Source: Massilia polaris
GTDB lineage: Bacteria; Pseudomonadota; Gammaproteobacteria; Burkholderiales; Burkholderiaceae_D
Assembly (NCBI RefSeq): GCF_012927275.1
Contig: NZ_JABBGG010000001.1
Span: 62,001 to 126,000, forward strand
Reading direction: 5' to 3'
Length of the DNA: 64,000 nucleotides
Under the pieces are notes generated by a model that did no database searches, had not been told where the DNA came from, and saw only the letters and a program-made list of their open reading frames with translations. Below, in pieces: positions 1-10,699 of this stretch; position 1 is the stretch's first letter; each line of letters begins with the position of its first letter. Made by a program: the position numbers and the translations under genes.

Positions 1-1
1 G

Positions 2-511
2 GCGGCGCTGAACGATGAAATCACCAAGCGCACCGTGCGCGAAGTGATCTCCGGCGAGCGCGGCAAGGTCATGCAGTCGATCCAGTCCAAGGTTGTGGCA
101 GAGGCCAAGCAGATCGGCGTGCAGATCGTCGATGTGCGCCTCAAGCGCGTCGATTACGTCGAGCAGATCAACAATTCGGTGTACGAGCGCATGAAGGCCG
201 AGCGTGCCCGCGTGGCGAATGAACTGCGTTCGACCGGCCAGGCAGATTCGGAAAAGATCCGCGCCGACGCCGACCGCCAGCGCACCGTGATCCTCGCTGA
301 AGCGTTCCGCGAAGCCGAGAAGATCAAGGGTGAGGGCGACGCCAAGGCATCGCAGATTTACGCTGAGGCTTTCGGCAAGAACCCCGAGTTCTACAAGTTC
401 TACCGCTCGCTCGAAGCGTACCGCGCCAGCTTCAAGGACCGTAACGACGTGATGGTCATCGACTCGAATTCGGAGTTCTTCAAGTACTTCCGTAATCCGG
501 GCACCAAGTAA
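2..511 (+). CDS. hflC: HflC protein, C-terminal part (5' end outside window)
   Basis: This is the last 169 residues of HflC, an SPFH/prohibitin-family inner-membrane protein. With HflK it forms the periplasm-facing cage that modulates the FtsH protease. The frame is open from base 2, so the membrane anchor and the first half of the SPFH domain lie upstream of the window. What is visible is the end of the SPFH domain ([17 protein letters not shown]), the long Ala/Glu/Arg-rich helix ([17 protein letters not shown]) and the usual tail ending [11 protein letters not shown]. The following genes are hisZ and purA, the common betaproteobacterial order. The small DUF2065 gene often found between hflC and hisZ is not visible here. 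Confidence 0.93.
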   Translation, partial: AALNDEITKRTVREVISGERGKVMQSIQSKVVAEAKQIGVQIVDVRLKRVDYVEQINNSVYERMKAERARVANELRSTGQADSEKIRADADRQRTVILAEAFREAEKIKGEGDAKASQIYAEAFGKNPEFYKFYRSLEAYRASFKDRNDVMVIDSNSEFFKYFRNPGTK

Positions 512-520
512 TACCAGCGA

Positions 521-548
521 CCTCGTTCCCGCGTTCGCGGGAACGAGG
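521..548. repeat. 28-bp perfect palindrome, GTTCCCGCG family
   Basis: Thirteen-base arms (CCTCGTTCCCGCG and its complement) are separated by TT. It lies 10 bases after the hflC stop. It has the same GTTCCCGCG/CGCGGGAAC core as elements at 12586, 37610 and 53018. It may also act as a transcription barrier, although no T-run follows. Confidence 0.8.
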
Positions 549-699
549 TTTCGGCTGCTACAGTGAGCAGCGGCTTTGCCCGTTTTCTCCCGCGTTACGT
601 CCAATTTCGGGTAAAATTACCGATTCGGCGCTAATTTTGCGCGCGCCCCGTGCTGCGCGTTGTTCGTCTTTTAATAAACTCCCAGACTTGTCCCTGCTC

Positions 700-3173
<2,474 letters not shown>

Positions 3174-3193
3174 TAATTAGAAGAGGAGCTTTC

Positions 3194-3739
3194 ATGACAA
3201 CCCCACCATCGACCGATAAGGACCTCTGGGTATCCTGGGACGAGTACCACCGCCTGATCGAGCGCCTGGCGCTCAAGGTGCATGAATCGGGCTGGAAGTT
3301 CGACCAGGTGCTGTGCCTGGCGCGCGGCGGCGTTCGTCCGGGCGACGTGTTCTCGCGCATCTTCGACGTGCCGCTGGCGATCCTGTCGACCAGCTCGTAC
3401 CGTGAAGAAGCCGGCACCGTCCGCGGCGACCTCGACATCGCCAAGTACATGACGATGACCAAGGGCCCGCTGAAGGGCAAGATCCTGCTGGTCGACGATT
3501 TGGCCGACTCGGGCGTCACGCTGGACAAGGTCAACAAGCACCTGAAAGAAAATTTCAGCGAAGTCACCGAGGTGAAGTCCGCTGTCATCTGGGTGAAAGG
3601 CACCTCGTCGATCCGTCCGGATTACTTCCTGGAAGACCTGCCGCACAACCCGTGGATCCACCAGCCGTTCGAAGACTACGACGGCCTGCGCCCGCACCAG
3701 CTGTCGGCGTGGCTGAAGAAGTTCGACAAGCAGGCGTAA
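3194..3739 (+). CDS. Purine-type phosphoribosyltransferase
   Basis: A 181-residue type I phosphoribosyltransferase that would join a purine base to PRPP. The PRPP loop is clear at residues 100-109 (VDDLADSGVT, hydrophobic strand followed by two acidic residues), and the ARGGVRPG loop at 43-50 is also typical. Sequence and size fit the xanthine-guanine/hypoxanthine group, but the exact base used cannot be read from sequence. A strong ribosome site (GAGGAGC) sits 8 bases before the ATG. Its position straight after purA supports a salvage role next to de novo AMP synthesis. A stem-loop terminator follows 20 bases after the stop. Confidence 0.88.
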   Translation: MTTPPSTDKDLWVSWDEYHRLIERLALKVHESGWKFDQVLCLARGGVRPGDVFSRIFDVPLAILSTSSYREEAGTVRGDLDIAKYMTMTKGPLKGKILLVDDLADSGVTLDKVNKHLKENFSEVTEVKSAVIWVKGTSSIRPDYFLEDLPHNPWIHQPFEDYDGLRPHQLSAWLKKFDKQA

Positions 3740-3758
3740 GCTGCCGGGTTGAAAAATA

Positions 3759-3804
3759 GAGCCGGAGTGTTCGTCGCGATGCGAGGGGCACTCTGGCTTT
3801 TTTA
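3759..3804 (+). terminator. Rho-independent terminator after the purA operon
   Basis: The arms GCCGGAGTG and CACTCTGGC (one G-T pair) enclose a 19-base loop and are followed by six T residues. It closes the hisZ-purA-phosphoribosyltransferase unit. Confidence 0.8.
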
Positions 3805-3828
3805 CGTCGGTCGGAAGCTTGAGCGCGA

Positions 3829-4089
3829 CTAACCGCACTGGTAGGTTGTGACGGTCGACTTTAGAGTGGCACCACAACTTGTTTTATGTCCATCATAGGC
3901 GACCGGGATGTCATCGATGGTGTGATGCGGATCGCCTTCGATGATCGTGCCGATGCCGTGAACCGGACAAGAACACTTGTCGCCGACACGGGCGACAGGG
4001 ATGCCGCCAACGGTGAAATGGGTTGCCGATACACTGATGACAGTACCGCCGTGAGTGGTTGGGTCGTTCAACCGTACGATGTTATGCAT
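3829..4089 (-). CDS. PAAR-domain protein (type VI secretion spike tip)
   Basis: An 86-residue protein made almost entirely of a PAAR domain. It starts MHNIVRLNDPTTHGG, followed by GGIPVARVGDKCSCPVHG and DDIPVAYDGHKTSCGATL. PAAR proteins sharpen the VgrG spike of the type VI secretion system and help carry effectors. Conserved Cys and His residues fit zinc binding at the tip. The ATG at 4089 is chosen because MHNIVRL is the normal start; an in-frame GTG/ATG at 4101 would add four residues. It is the last gene of the minus-strand group vgrG-phospholipase-immunity-PAAR and starts 14 bases after the immunity gene ends. Confidence 0.9.
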   Translation of the reverse strand: MHNIVRLNDPTTHGGTVISVSATHFTVGGIPVARVGDKCSCPVHGIGTIIEGDPHHTIDDIPVAYDGHKTSCGATLKSTVTTYQCG

Positions 4090-4102
4090 GACCAGTCTCA
4101 CA

Positions 4103-5425
4103 TCAAAGCGGAAGTTTGCCGGCGTTTCCGTGGCTTACAAAATTCCAAACAGTCGTCGTCTTCCCGTTTGGGCGCTCCCCTTTCAGTTTTTGCCAAAGGC
4201 TGGGATTCTCCGCAACAACGATATAAGGCAGCGGTTCGCCCTCGCTGAAATGTCGTAGCTTGCCCCCCTCGACATTCCTCTCGCTGAAACATTCCCACCA
4301 GCCGGTCTTCGGGCACAAGGCACCCGTCACCGCGCGGCTTTCCAACGGCACGCTTGCCGGATCTGGCCTGCTGACAGGCTTGCCGCCTGTCGGGCGTACG
4401 CGAATCGAATTGGTAAGTTTGTCCCACAGCGCCACCGCTTCTTGATCAGTTAGGCTGGGCTTTACCGCACCTTTGCGGCGATCACTTGCCCCCGTATCCA
4501 TTTGCATACTTATACGCGGCTGGAGCGAATCGTTCGGCGCACCCATGCTGATAAAGTGGAATTCATGAGATTCATTTTCCTTCTCTTGCGCGGGCTTTGA
4601 TGCGAGCGCCTCGGTGCCTTGCCAAGAGCCAATCTGCCGCGGAGCGCGGCGGAGGAATTTCACACGGGAATACCAAGTTCCCCCATCTTTCTCTGCGGAT
4701 TTCAAGCGTGTTTCCAAGTCACTCCGTGTAGGGATGTACTTCCCGTTCTTCACAACTTCTATCGAAAAATGAACGTCGGCAAATTCGTTAAGTCGAATAC
4801 CCAACGAAATCCTTTCAAATTCTGGCTTGTATCCAACAAAGCCGCCCTCAATGCATGTGCCGATTTCAGTCGGAATTTCATCCGGTTTGCGCAGCCGAAG
4901 CGTTTTCGCGACCTTATTTAACGTTGCGATTCGTTCCTCTAGAGGTTCAGCATAACCGAGATACTGGACATACAGATCCGCGCCGATGGGTATGAAGGAA
5001 TAAATGGAATACGCTATTCGTTCGGGCGATCCAAATACAAGCTTCTGCCCGGGTATGGCACCGTCGACTACCGTGCCGAATAATGGAAAATTAACGACGT
5101 CTTCCTTCGAAAGGAATTTACGGTCTTCCTCTACGTCGACGAGTTGCCGTTTAATGTGATCATCGATATTGTTACTTTCACCTGGAAAATATCGAGTATG
5201 GGCATCTACCGAGGTCGGCCCGAACACCAGCGCTGCGGTAGTAGGGACATCGACGGTAAACTGCCCGAAACACGCGGTCTTTGTGCTACTGAATATTGCT
5301 TGTAACCGGGGCGTCGGCTCAGTCATATTTGGCCTCTTCATTGATTGCGAGGAGCTATCGCAGGCGACCAGCATTGCCGCGAACGCTGTAACAAAGAATT
5401 TTCCGGATCGAATCAAGGAAGTCAT
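4103..5425 (-). CDS. Tli4-like immunity lipoprotein for a type VI lipase
   Basis: A 440-residue protein with a lipoprotein signal: basic start, hydrophobic stretch, lipobox LVAC with Cys22. After the lipobox comes CFGQFTVDVP, which is typical of Tli4-type proteins, the periplasmic immunity partners of Tle4 phospholipases. The gene start overlaps the phospholipase stop in an ATGA junction (5422-5425), so translation is probably coupled. That is expected for a toxin and antidote pair. Mature protein would be anchored in the envelope and would bind the lipase when it arrives from sister cells. Assignment rests on the motif, the lipobox and the neighbour; overall sequence is otherwise little conserved to the eye. 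Confidence 0.78.
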   Translation of the reverse strand: MTSLIRSGKFFVTAFAAMLVACDSSSQSMKRPNMTEPTPRLQAIFSSTKTACFGQFTVDVPTTAALVFGPTSVDAHTRYFPGESNNIDDHIKRQLVDVEEDRKFLSKEDVVNFPLFGTVVDGAIPGQKLVFGSPERIAYSIYSFIPIGADLYVQYLGYAEPLEERIATLNKVAKTLRLRKPDEIPTEIGTCIEGGFVGYKPEFERISLGIRLNEFADVHFSIEVVKNGKYIPTRSDLETRLKSAEKDGGTWYSRVKFLRRAPRQIGSWQGTEALASKPAQEKENESHEFHFISMGAPNDSLQPRISMQMDTGASDRRKGAVKPSLTDQEAVALWDKLTNSIRVRPTGGKPVSRPDPASVPLESRAVTGALCPKTGWWECFSERNVEGGKLRHFSEGEPLPYIVVAENPSLWQKLKGERPNGKTTTVWNFVSHGNAGKLPL

Positions 5426-7170
5426 CGTTTAGCCCATTCCATGTTTTGGGCGATCCGTACCAGGCTATATAAAGTTGACTGTAAGGCGCGCTCGTCCTTA
5501 TAACTATCCTGGTGCTCGTACCCCGATTGACGGAAAATGCCTTTGAACTTACCGCTGTGCAATTGATGTTCTGCTGAGTGAAGTGGAACCGTCTGATCAC
5601 CGGGATCACTGGGAGCTTGCATCGTGACGCTGAATGGAGCTGTGCATTCGAATTCGGCTGGGGAATTGTTGACGCGCAGTTTCCCCTGTTCATCATCGAT
5701 TTCGATCCGCAGTGTTTCGATATCTAATACCTTTGCTTTCGCGTCAATTTCCCAGACCACTTGATGCCATGCCGACCTATTTGGGTCGGCACCATAATGC
5801 GCAAAGCTCAGCGGATGGTAGGTAGTCTGTATTTCATTGTGAAATGCCTTTGCCTTATCCAAAAGCTCGCAAGTTTTTTGAAAAGTTGGGCCATCCTCAA
5901 TTTGAGCAGGGTTGAGCCATTCCTCTCGTAACAACGAATACCATTTGCCTTGTACTTTATATATTTCCCGATATGGGTCGCCTTTTTTTGGTAGGCTCAA
6001 AAGCGTTTTACTTCCATGCGTTACCCTAAGCCAGTGATCGCCGTATGCCTGACTCGGAAGCAATTCTAAGCCCCCTTGCGCATTGCCGAGTACAGCCGTG
6101 ACCTCGGGGCCAAAGTTGCCGAGCACTTTTGCTGTGACGCTTGTGATAGGAGACATGCTATTAATGCCTGGATCTTCAAATCCACAACGCATCCGTTTAT
6201 AGGCGGCCCCAGCGCCAGTAGCTGGCATGACTCCATGCACAACTCCCAAAACTTGGTCTTTTAAATTCCCGATGTTCGGATGGATCAAAGCCCGTGCGAC
6301 CAGTCCCCCCATTGAATCGGTGACGACAATCACCTTTTCGCATTGAAACCCCTGTTCCTCATAGCGCTTTATTAAAACTCTTATTCGTTCTGCTATGCGG
6401 ACAGCCGAATCTCGATTGGATTGCAGCCAGTTATATCCCATGGCGTGTACAGGAAACCAACAGTCCTTAACTGCCTGTTGCAGCGTTTTTTCGTCAAGCG
6501 GCGCTAGCGGTGGCTGGGCGCTCGCCTGCCAATTCGCAGGAGGGACGTTGACTATGTTCTTCCACCATCTGTTTAGCCTGCCGCGGACGAAGGCGGTATT
6601 CAGTCGCTGCTCGCATGTCTCAAGCAATTCTTGATAGCTATCAAAGAACACTTCGCCCCAGCCGCGTTCGCGCGCTTTCTGATCTTTCGTTCGGCGTGAT
6701 TTAGCGGTGATTGGGTCATCAATCAAGAGCGGAGTATCAATGCCGACGCCGAGGGTGTACCAGAGCTTCACCTCTACGACGTCATGCCGCTCATCGGCGC
6801 TTTCATTGGGGGCGCCAGTCGGATTGTTTAGAGGGTCATATTCATCGACTTCCGTCAACCCCGGATCAAGCTGCAACTGGCGCATGGCTGCGTCGCCTTC
6901 GAGGAGAATTTTAGACTGAGCAAGGCTATCCGGTCTCCATGCAATATTGTTCTCGCGGCCCATCTGCCGCTGTCGCTCAGGCTTCATCCGCAGGTTGGAC
7001 CCCATAATTCCCGGCAGGAAAATGATAGGAAGCACGCGCCTCGGCAGAATGCTATGCACTTGTGCGATTTTGTCTTCGGTCGGTGTGACAAATCCCTCAG
7101 CCTGCCGGCTACGTTTCAACGAGGGTTGGGTGGGGAGCTTGTAGCCAGGGAAATTCGGTTCGTTCGCCAT
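5422..7170 (-). CDS. Type VI secretion lipase effector (Tle family, Tle4-like)
   Basis: A 582-residue alpha/beta hydrolase without a signal peptide. LPIIFLPGIMGSNLR at residues 47-61 gives the first strand and oxyanion region. The nucleophile elbow is at 284-289, TDSMGG with Ser286. A GDQTVP segment (Asp525) and the late GYEHQ (His553) can supply the rest of a catalytic triad. The elbow has T-D-S-M-G where lipases usually have G-x-S-x-G and related effectors commonly have T-H-S-M-G. It lies directly between vgrG and a Tli4-like immunity gene, so it is probably a phospholipase delivered into rival cells by the type VI system. The subfamily is inferred from the immunity partner. Confidence 0.82.
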   Translation of the reverse strand: MANEPNFPGYKLPTQPSLKRSRQAEGFVTPTEDKIAQVHSILPRRVLPIIFLPGIMGSNLRMKPERQRQMGRENNIAWRPDSLAQSKILLEGDAAMRQLQLDPGLTEVDEYDPLNNPTGAPNESADERHDVVEVKLWYTLGVGIDTPLLIDDPITAKSRRTKDQKARERGWGEVFFDSYQELLETCEQRLNTAFVRGRLNRWWKNIVNVPPANWQASAQPPLAPLDEKTLQQAVKDCWFPVHAMGYNWLQSNRDSAVRIAERIRVLIKRYEEQGFQCEKVIVVTDSMGGLVARALIHPNIGNLKDQVLGVVHGVMPATGAGAAYKRMRCGFEDPGINSMSPITSVTAKVLGNFGPEVTAVLGNAQGGLELLPSQAYGDHWLRVTHGSKTLLSLPKKGDPYREIYKVQGKWYSLLREEWLNPAQIEDGPTFQKTCELLDKAKAFHNEIQTTYHPLSFAHYGADPNRSAWHQVVWEIDAKAKVLDIETLRIEIDDEQGKLRVNNSPAEFECTAPFSVTMQAPSDPGDQTVPLHSAEHQLHSGKFKGIFRQSGYEHQDSYKDERALQSTLYSLVRIAQNMEWAKR

Positions 7171-7203
7171 ATGTCCTCCGAGTGATAAGGGGCGTGTCGA
7201 TCT

Positions 7204-9948
7204 TCAGCAGTCCGAGTCGAAAATAGCTTCGATGCTGTACCGTCCGAATGGAATCTTCGACTTGAAAATCTCTGTTAATCCTTCAGCATTGGTCGTGCCT
7301 TCGATCACCTGTCCATCCTCGAGCGTTGCCCGGTAACGTTGATTTGCCAGTGGCATTGCAGTGTTGTAGTCGATGAGACGTACGCGCTGATCGTGCTTGG
7401 CGACGCTTTCCGGCAGGCGCAGGGCCGGCACGCTGCCATCGCCATCGCCAGTGAACGCGACTTTCGTCGACTTAACGGCATACACTCCAGAGCATTGCTG
7501 GGTGATCTTGCCGCCGCCGAACGCCGCTTGGGCACCTTGTGTAACAATGGTCAGCTTCGGTGCCTGAATCACAATCTCTTCGGACGCCACAAGCACAATT
7601 CGTTTGGCGGATGTGAGCTCAATGTTGTCGTCATGAGCTTGAATCTCTACCTTGCCACTGGCGGCGGTCAACTTGATGCCAAGCTTGTGAGCGAAGAGGC
7701 CGATGCTTTGCATCGCATGCATAAGCAGCTTTCGTCCAGTCGATAATTGGGTGTTGCCGATGCTGACGACATCTACGTGGGTCTGTGCGCCAATCGACAC
7801 GTTCGCCTGACTCCCCAGCAGCATTCCGGCCGGGGCCTCGATCGCGACGACGGGTTGGTTGCCGTCCGCTTCAACTTTTGCGCCATCAGGATTGCCGCCG
7901 CTATCCCATCGCTTTACATCGCTTACCAATTGCGACAGCGGCTTGCCGTCCGATGCGTCCATCTTGTGCGTCTCGGCCAGCTCGGCTAGTTGTTTCTGTA
8001 CGCTGGTCAGTGCTTCAGCCAAGCCGTTCAATCCATCACGCTCCAGAAGGCGGCCCACTGCACGAAGGCGCGCGTCAGCGCTGATCAACACACCTTTGCC
8101 GCCCCGTATCGCCACAGCCTGGTCGCTGCGCAGTTCCGCCCCCTCGCCACGAGCGTCCGCCTTGCCGTTGCGCCGCGGCTGGGTGAGGTAGCCAAGATTG
8201 AGCTGGCTGTGCCCGTGTTCGCTTTCCAGTTGGGCGCTGATCTGTCCTGGCGTGTCGTCCATTCGAAGCTGGTTGGAGCGCCGCCCTTTCACTTCCTTGC
8301 TCATCATTCCGGACAGGTACCTGTCGCCGGGAAGCGTACTGGTATGGCTGAAAGATGGCGGCGCTGTCCTGCCGCCGTGGACGCGGCCGATGATCAACGG
8401 CTTATCCGGATCCCCGCCGAGAAAGGCCACCACCACCTCATCCCCAGCGCGGGGAAGGGCGAGCGCGCCATACCGGTCACTGGCCCAGCCGCTCGATACA
8501 CGCAGCCATGCCGAATCGCGGTCGCTGTCGGATGCGCCGGCCCCGTTCGCGTGTTCATGGTCGTTCGCGCGGCAGGCAGGAAAGCGCACCTTGACCCGGC
8601 CAAACTCGTCACAATAGATTTCTTCGTTCTCCGGACCGACCACGGTCGCGGTCTCCAGTTTCGTGCGTGGCAAGTCGATGCGCGGATCATAGGCAGGCAC
8701 GATCGGCACACTACGCCGCACGCAGGTGAAGCGATTCGTATAGCGCATCCCGCGCTCGGCACTGGCTTGTTCGAGCGCGCCGCCGTCGCGGCCCCAGCGG
8801 TTCAGCGCACACAGACGGCGGACACGGTCATCCAGCGTTTTGGGCAGATTGTTCTCCGCCTCGACGCGTAGCTCGGTGACGACGAACTCGCGTTCTTTCA
8901 CCGGATGCGAGTCGATTTCAGGATGGCCTGACAGGATGTTCCACTGACCGCAGCACATCTGCCGGTCGCTGCCTTCGCCCTGGAAGAATTTGGCCTCGTA
9001 TTCATGGCGCTGCATGCGCAGCGTGCCAAGGCTGCGGTAGTCGTCCGCATCGTCGCCCGCATGCGGCACGTCCGCCAGATAATCGTCAAGACTCGCCGCG
9101 AACTGGTTGCCCAGCGTTCCCTGGTCCTGGATGCTTAACTGTTCGCTTCCCATTGAGCCTGCTTGCGCATAGTCCCAGCTGCGGCGGGTTGCGATGCCGG
9201 GCGTCAGTGTTCGCACGGCCTGCCAGGCGGTGATGCTGTCGCGCTGTTCGGTGCCGTCGTCGCGGTGGTAGCGAATGGCGCCTGCCGCGTTTTCCTTCAG
9301 CGACATGGCATCGTCGAACAACACCAGCGTGTGAACAGGGGCGTCAGCGCTGCCTCTTTCCGATGCTGCCCCTGGCTGGATGAACCATGCGATGCCGCGT
9401 CGCTTCCACAGCCGGCGCAGGAATGCCGCATTGGACTCGTTGTACTGCAGCGTAAATTCGCGCGGCGGATAGCTCTTCAGGTGTGCCAGGTCGAAATTGA
9501 ATGTGCGCGCAACAACCGGATTTACGTCGCGCCATTCGCGCAGCATGATGTCGGTAATATCCACTTCACTGGCTTGGCGAAAAACCCTTGTATTGCAGGA
9601 CTTTTCCAAAAGTGAAAGCGCATCGCGCACGACGAGTTGGTAGATTGCCAGGCCCCCATCGCTTTGGCCTTCAACCGCGCTGTCGACGATCCCGCATACC
9701 GCACGTAGGCCACCTGAGTCGGTTACGAACTGCAACTCAACGGGGTTAGCGATGAACTGCTTGAGCGGCATTCCGGCCTGGATTGAAACACAGAGCAGGA
9801 CGTACTCGATGCCGCCGCAGATACGTTCAACCCCGCTCACGTGCCGTACCAGAAGCACATCGTCCTGGACGCCGCTCTCGTTCCAGAGGCGCAACCGGAT
9901 TGGCCGGTTCGTGCCGGTCAGTTCAATGGACAGCGAATTCAAGTTCAT
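7204..9948 (-). CDS. vgrG: VgrG spike protein with DUF2345 and C-terminal extension
   Basis: A 914-residue VgrG, the trimeric spike of the type VI secretion system. The first half is the gp27-like domain (ending near ALNRWGRDGG), followed by the gp5-like OB fold (YCDEFGRVKVRFP, WLRVSSGWASDRYG, AGDEVVVAFLGGDPDKPLI). A DUF2345 region (VVAIEAPAGMLLGSQANV to TQGAQAAFGGG) forms the needle. The last 60 or so residues (RYRATLEDGQVIEGTTNAEG) look like a small transthyretin-type fold, probably the docking site for the lipase encoded downstream. ATG at 9948 gives MNLNSLSIELTG; an upstream start at 9984 would add 12 unlikely residues. No baseplate or sheath genes are nearby, so this is an orphan cargo cluster served by a system elsewhere. 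Confidence 0.93.
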   Translation of the reverse strand: MNLNSLSIELTGTNRPIRLRLWNESGVQDDVLLVRHVSGVERICGGIEYVLLCVSIQAGMPLKQFIANPVELQFVTDSGGLRAVCGIVDSAVEGQSDGGLAIYQLVVRDALSLLEKSCNTRVFRQASEVDITDIMLREWRDVNPVVARTFNFDLAHLKSYPPREFTLQYNESNAAFLRRLWKRRGIAWFIQPGAASERGSADAPVHTLVLFDDAMSLKENAAGAIRYHRDDGTEQRDSITAWQAVRTLTPGIATRRSWDYAQAGSMGSEQLSIQDQGTLGNQFAASLDDYLADVPHAGDDADDYRSLGTLRMQRHEYEAKFFQGEGSDRQMCCGQWNILSGHPEIDSHPVKEREFVVTELRVEAENNLPKTLDDRVRRLCALNRWGRDGGALEQASAERGMRYTNRFTCVRRSVPIVPAYDPRIDLPRTKLETATVVGPENEEIYCDEFGRVKVRFPACRANDHEHANGAGASDSDRDSAWLRVSSGWASDRYGALALPRAGDEVVVAFLGGDPDKPLIIGRVHGGRTAPPSFSHTSTLPGDRYLSGMMSKEVKGRRSNQLRMDDTPGQISAQLESEHGHSQLNLGYLTQPRRNGKADARGEGAELRSDQAVAIRGGKGVLISADARLRAVGRLLERDGLNGLAEALTSVQKQLAELAETHKMDASDGKPLSQLVSDVKRWDSGGNPDGAKVEADGNQPVVAIEAPAGMLLGSQANVSIGAQTHVDVVSIGNTQLSTGRKLLMHAMQSIGLFAHKLGIKLTAASGKVEIQAHDDNIELTSAKRIVLVASEEIVIQAPKLTIVTQGAQAAFGGGKITQQCSGVYAVKSTKVAFTGDGDGSVPALRLPESVAKHDQRVRLIDYNTAMPLANQRYRATLEDGQVIEGTTNAEGLTEIFKSKIPFGRYSIEAIFDSDC

Positions 9949-10088
9949 GGTGCGCCTCTCGTGATCATGAGCGTGGCAAAGCACCTAACTTGAACTAACC
10001 GTAGTGAAAGGTATTGCGGCGAGTCAAGTTTCCTGTGTCAACGTGATCGTTGGCGTTATCATTCGGTTCCTATTGCCAAGTTCCCATC

Positions 10089-10685
10089 ATGACCCAAAGC
10101 TTTTTCCAAACCTTCATCCTGCTCATCCTCGTAACCGACCCGTTCGGCAACGTCCCGCTATTCGCCAGCGCGCTTGCTCCGGTCGAGAAGGCGAGGAGGG
10201 CGCGCATTGTCGTGCGCGAGTGCGCCATCGCCTTCGTTGTCCTGCTAATCTTCATGTTCTTTGGCCGTCATTTCCTGAACGCGCTGCATCTGTCCGAAGT
10301 GGCGCTGCGCATCGGCGGCGCCGTGATCCTGCTGCTGATCGCGATCCGCATGATCTTCCCGCATCCGGACGGCGTGCTTGGCAAAACCGACGGCGGCGAA
10401 CCGTTCATCGTACCGCTGGCGATTCCCGCACTGGCGGGACCTTCGGCGCTGGCGACAGTGCTGCTGTTTTCGGCGAACACCATGACGGAGATCGCCGTCA
10501 ACGTCGCGGCGCTCGCGTTGGTAGGCGTCGTCTGGCTGGCGGTCTTCCTCAGCGCCGAAAAGCTGCAGGAGGCGCTTGGCCCGCAGGTGATGACCGCCTT
10601 CGAACGCCTGATGGGCCTGATCCTGACGGCGATGTCAGTCGAAATGCTGTTGGGCGGTATCCGCGAGTTCGTCAAAACGCTTTAA
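10089..10685 (+). CDS. MarC-family inner-membrane protein
   Basis: A 198-residue integral membrane protein of the MarC/UPF0056 family, whose transport role is not established. The start FFQTFILLILVTDPFGNVPLF is the family signature (DPFGN loop), and PLAIPALAGPSALATVLL marks the second repeat. About six hydrophobic segments span the whole protein. The ATG at 10089 gives MTQSFFQTF, the normal N-terminus; an upstream in-frame start at 10050 adds 13 residues of no family character. It is transcribed away from vgrG. The next gene, an ion channel, starts 14 bases after the stop. Confidence 0.88.
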   Translation: MTQSFFQTFILLILVTDPFGNVPLFASALAPVEKARRARIVVRECAIAFVVLLIFMFFGRHFLNALHLSEVALRIGGAVILLLIAIRMIFPHPDGVLGKTDGGEPFIVPLAIPALAGPSALATVLLFSANTMTEIAVNVAALALVGVVWLAVFLSAEKLQEALGPQVMTAFERLMGLILTAMSVEMLLGGIREFVKTL

Positions 10686-10699
10686 CCAATTAACGTGAT

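Noticed and set aside
512-699. DUF2065 (YjeT) gene between hflC and hisZ
   Set aside because: Expected from other betaproteobacteria, but no matching frame is present; the gap holds only a palindrome and short sequence.
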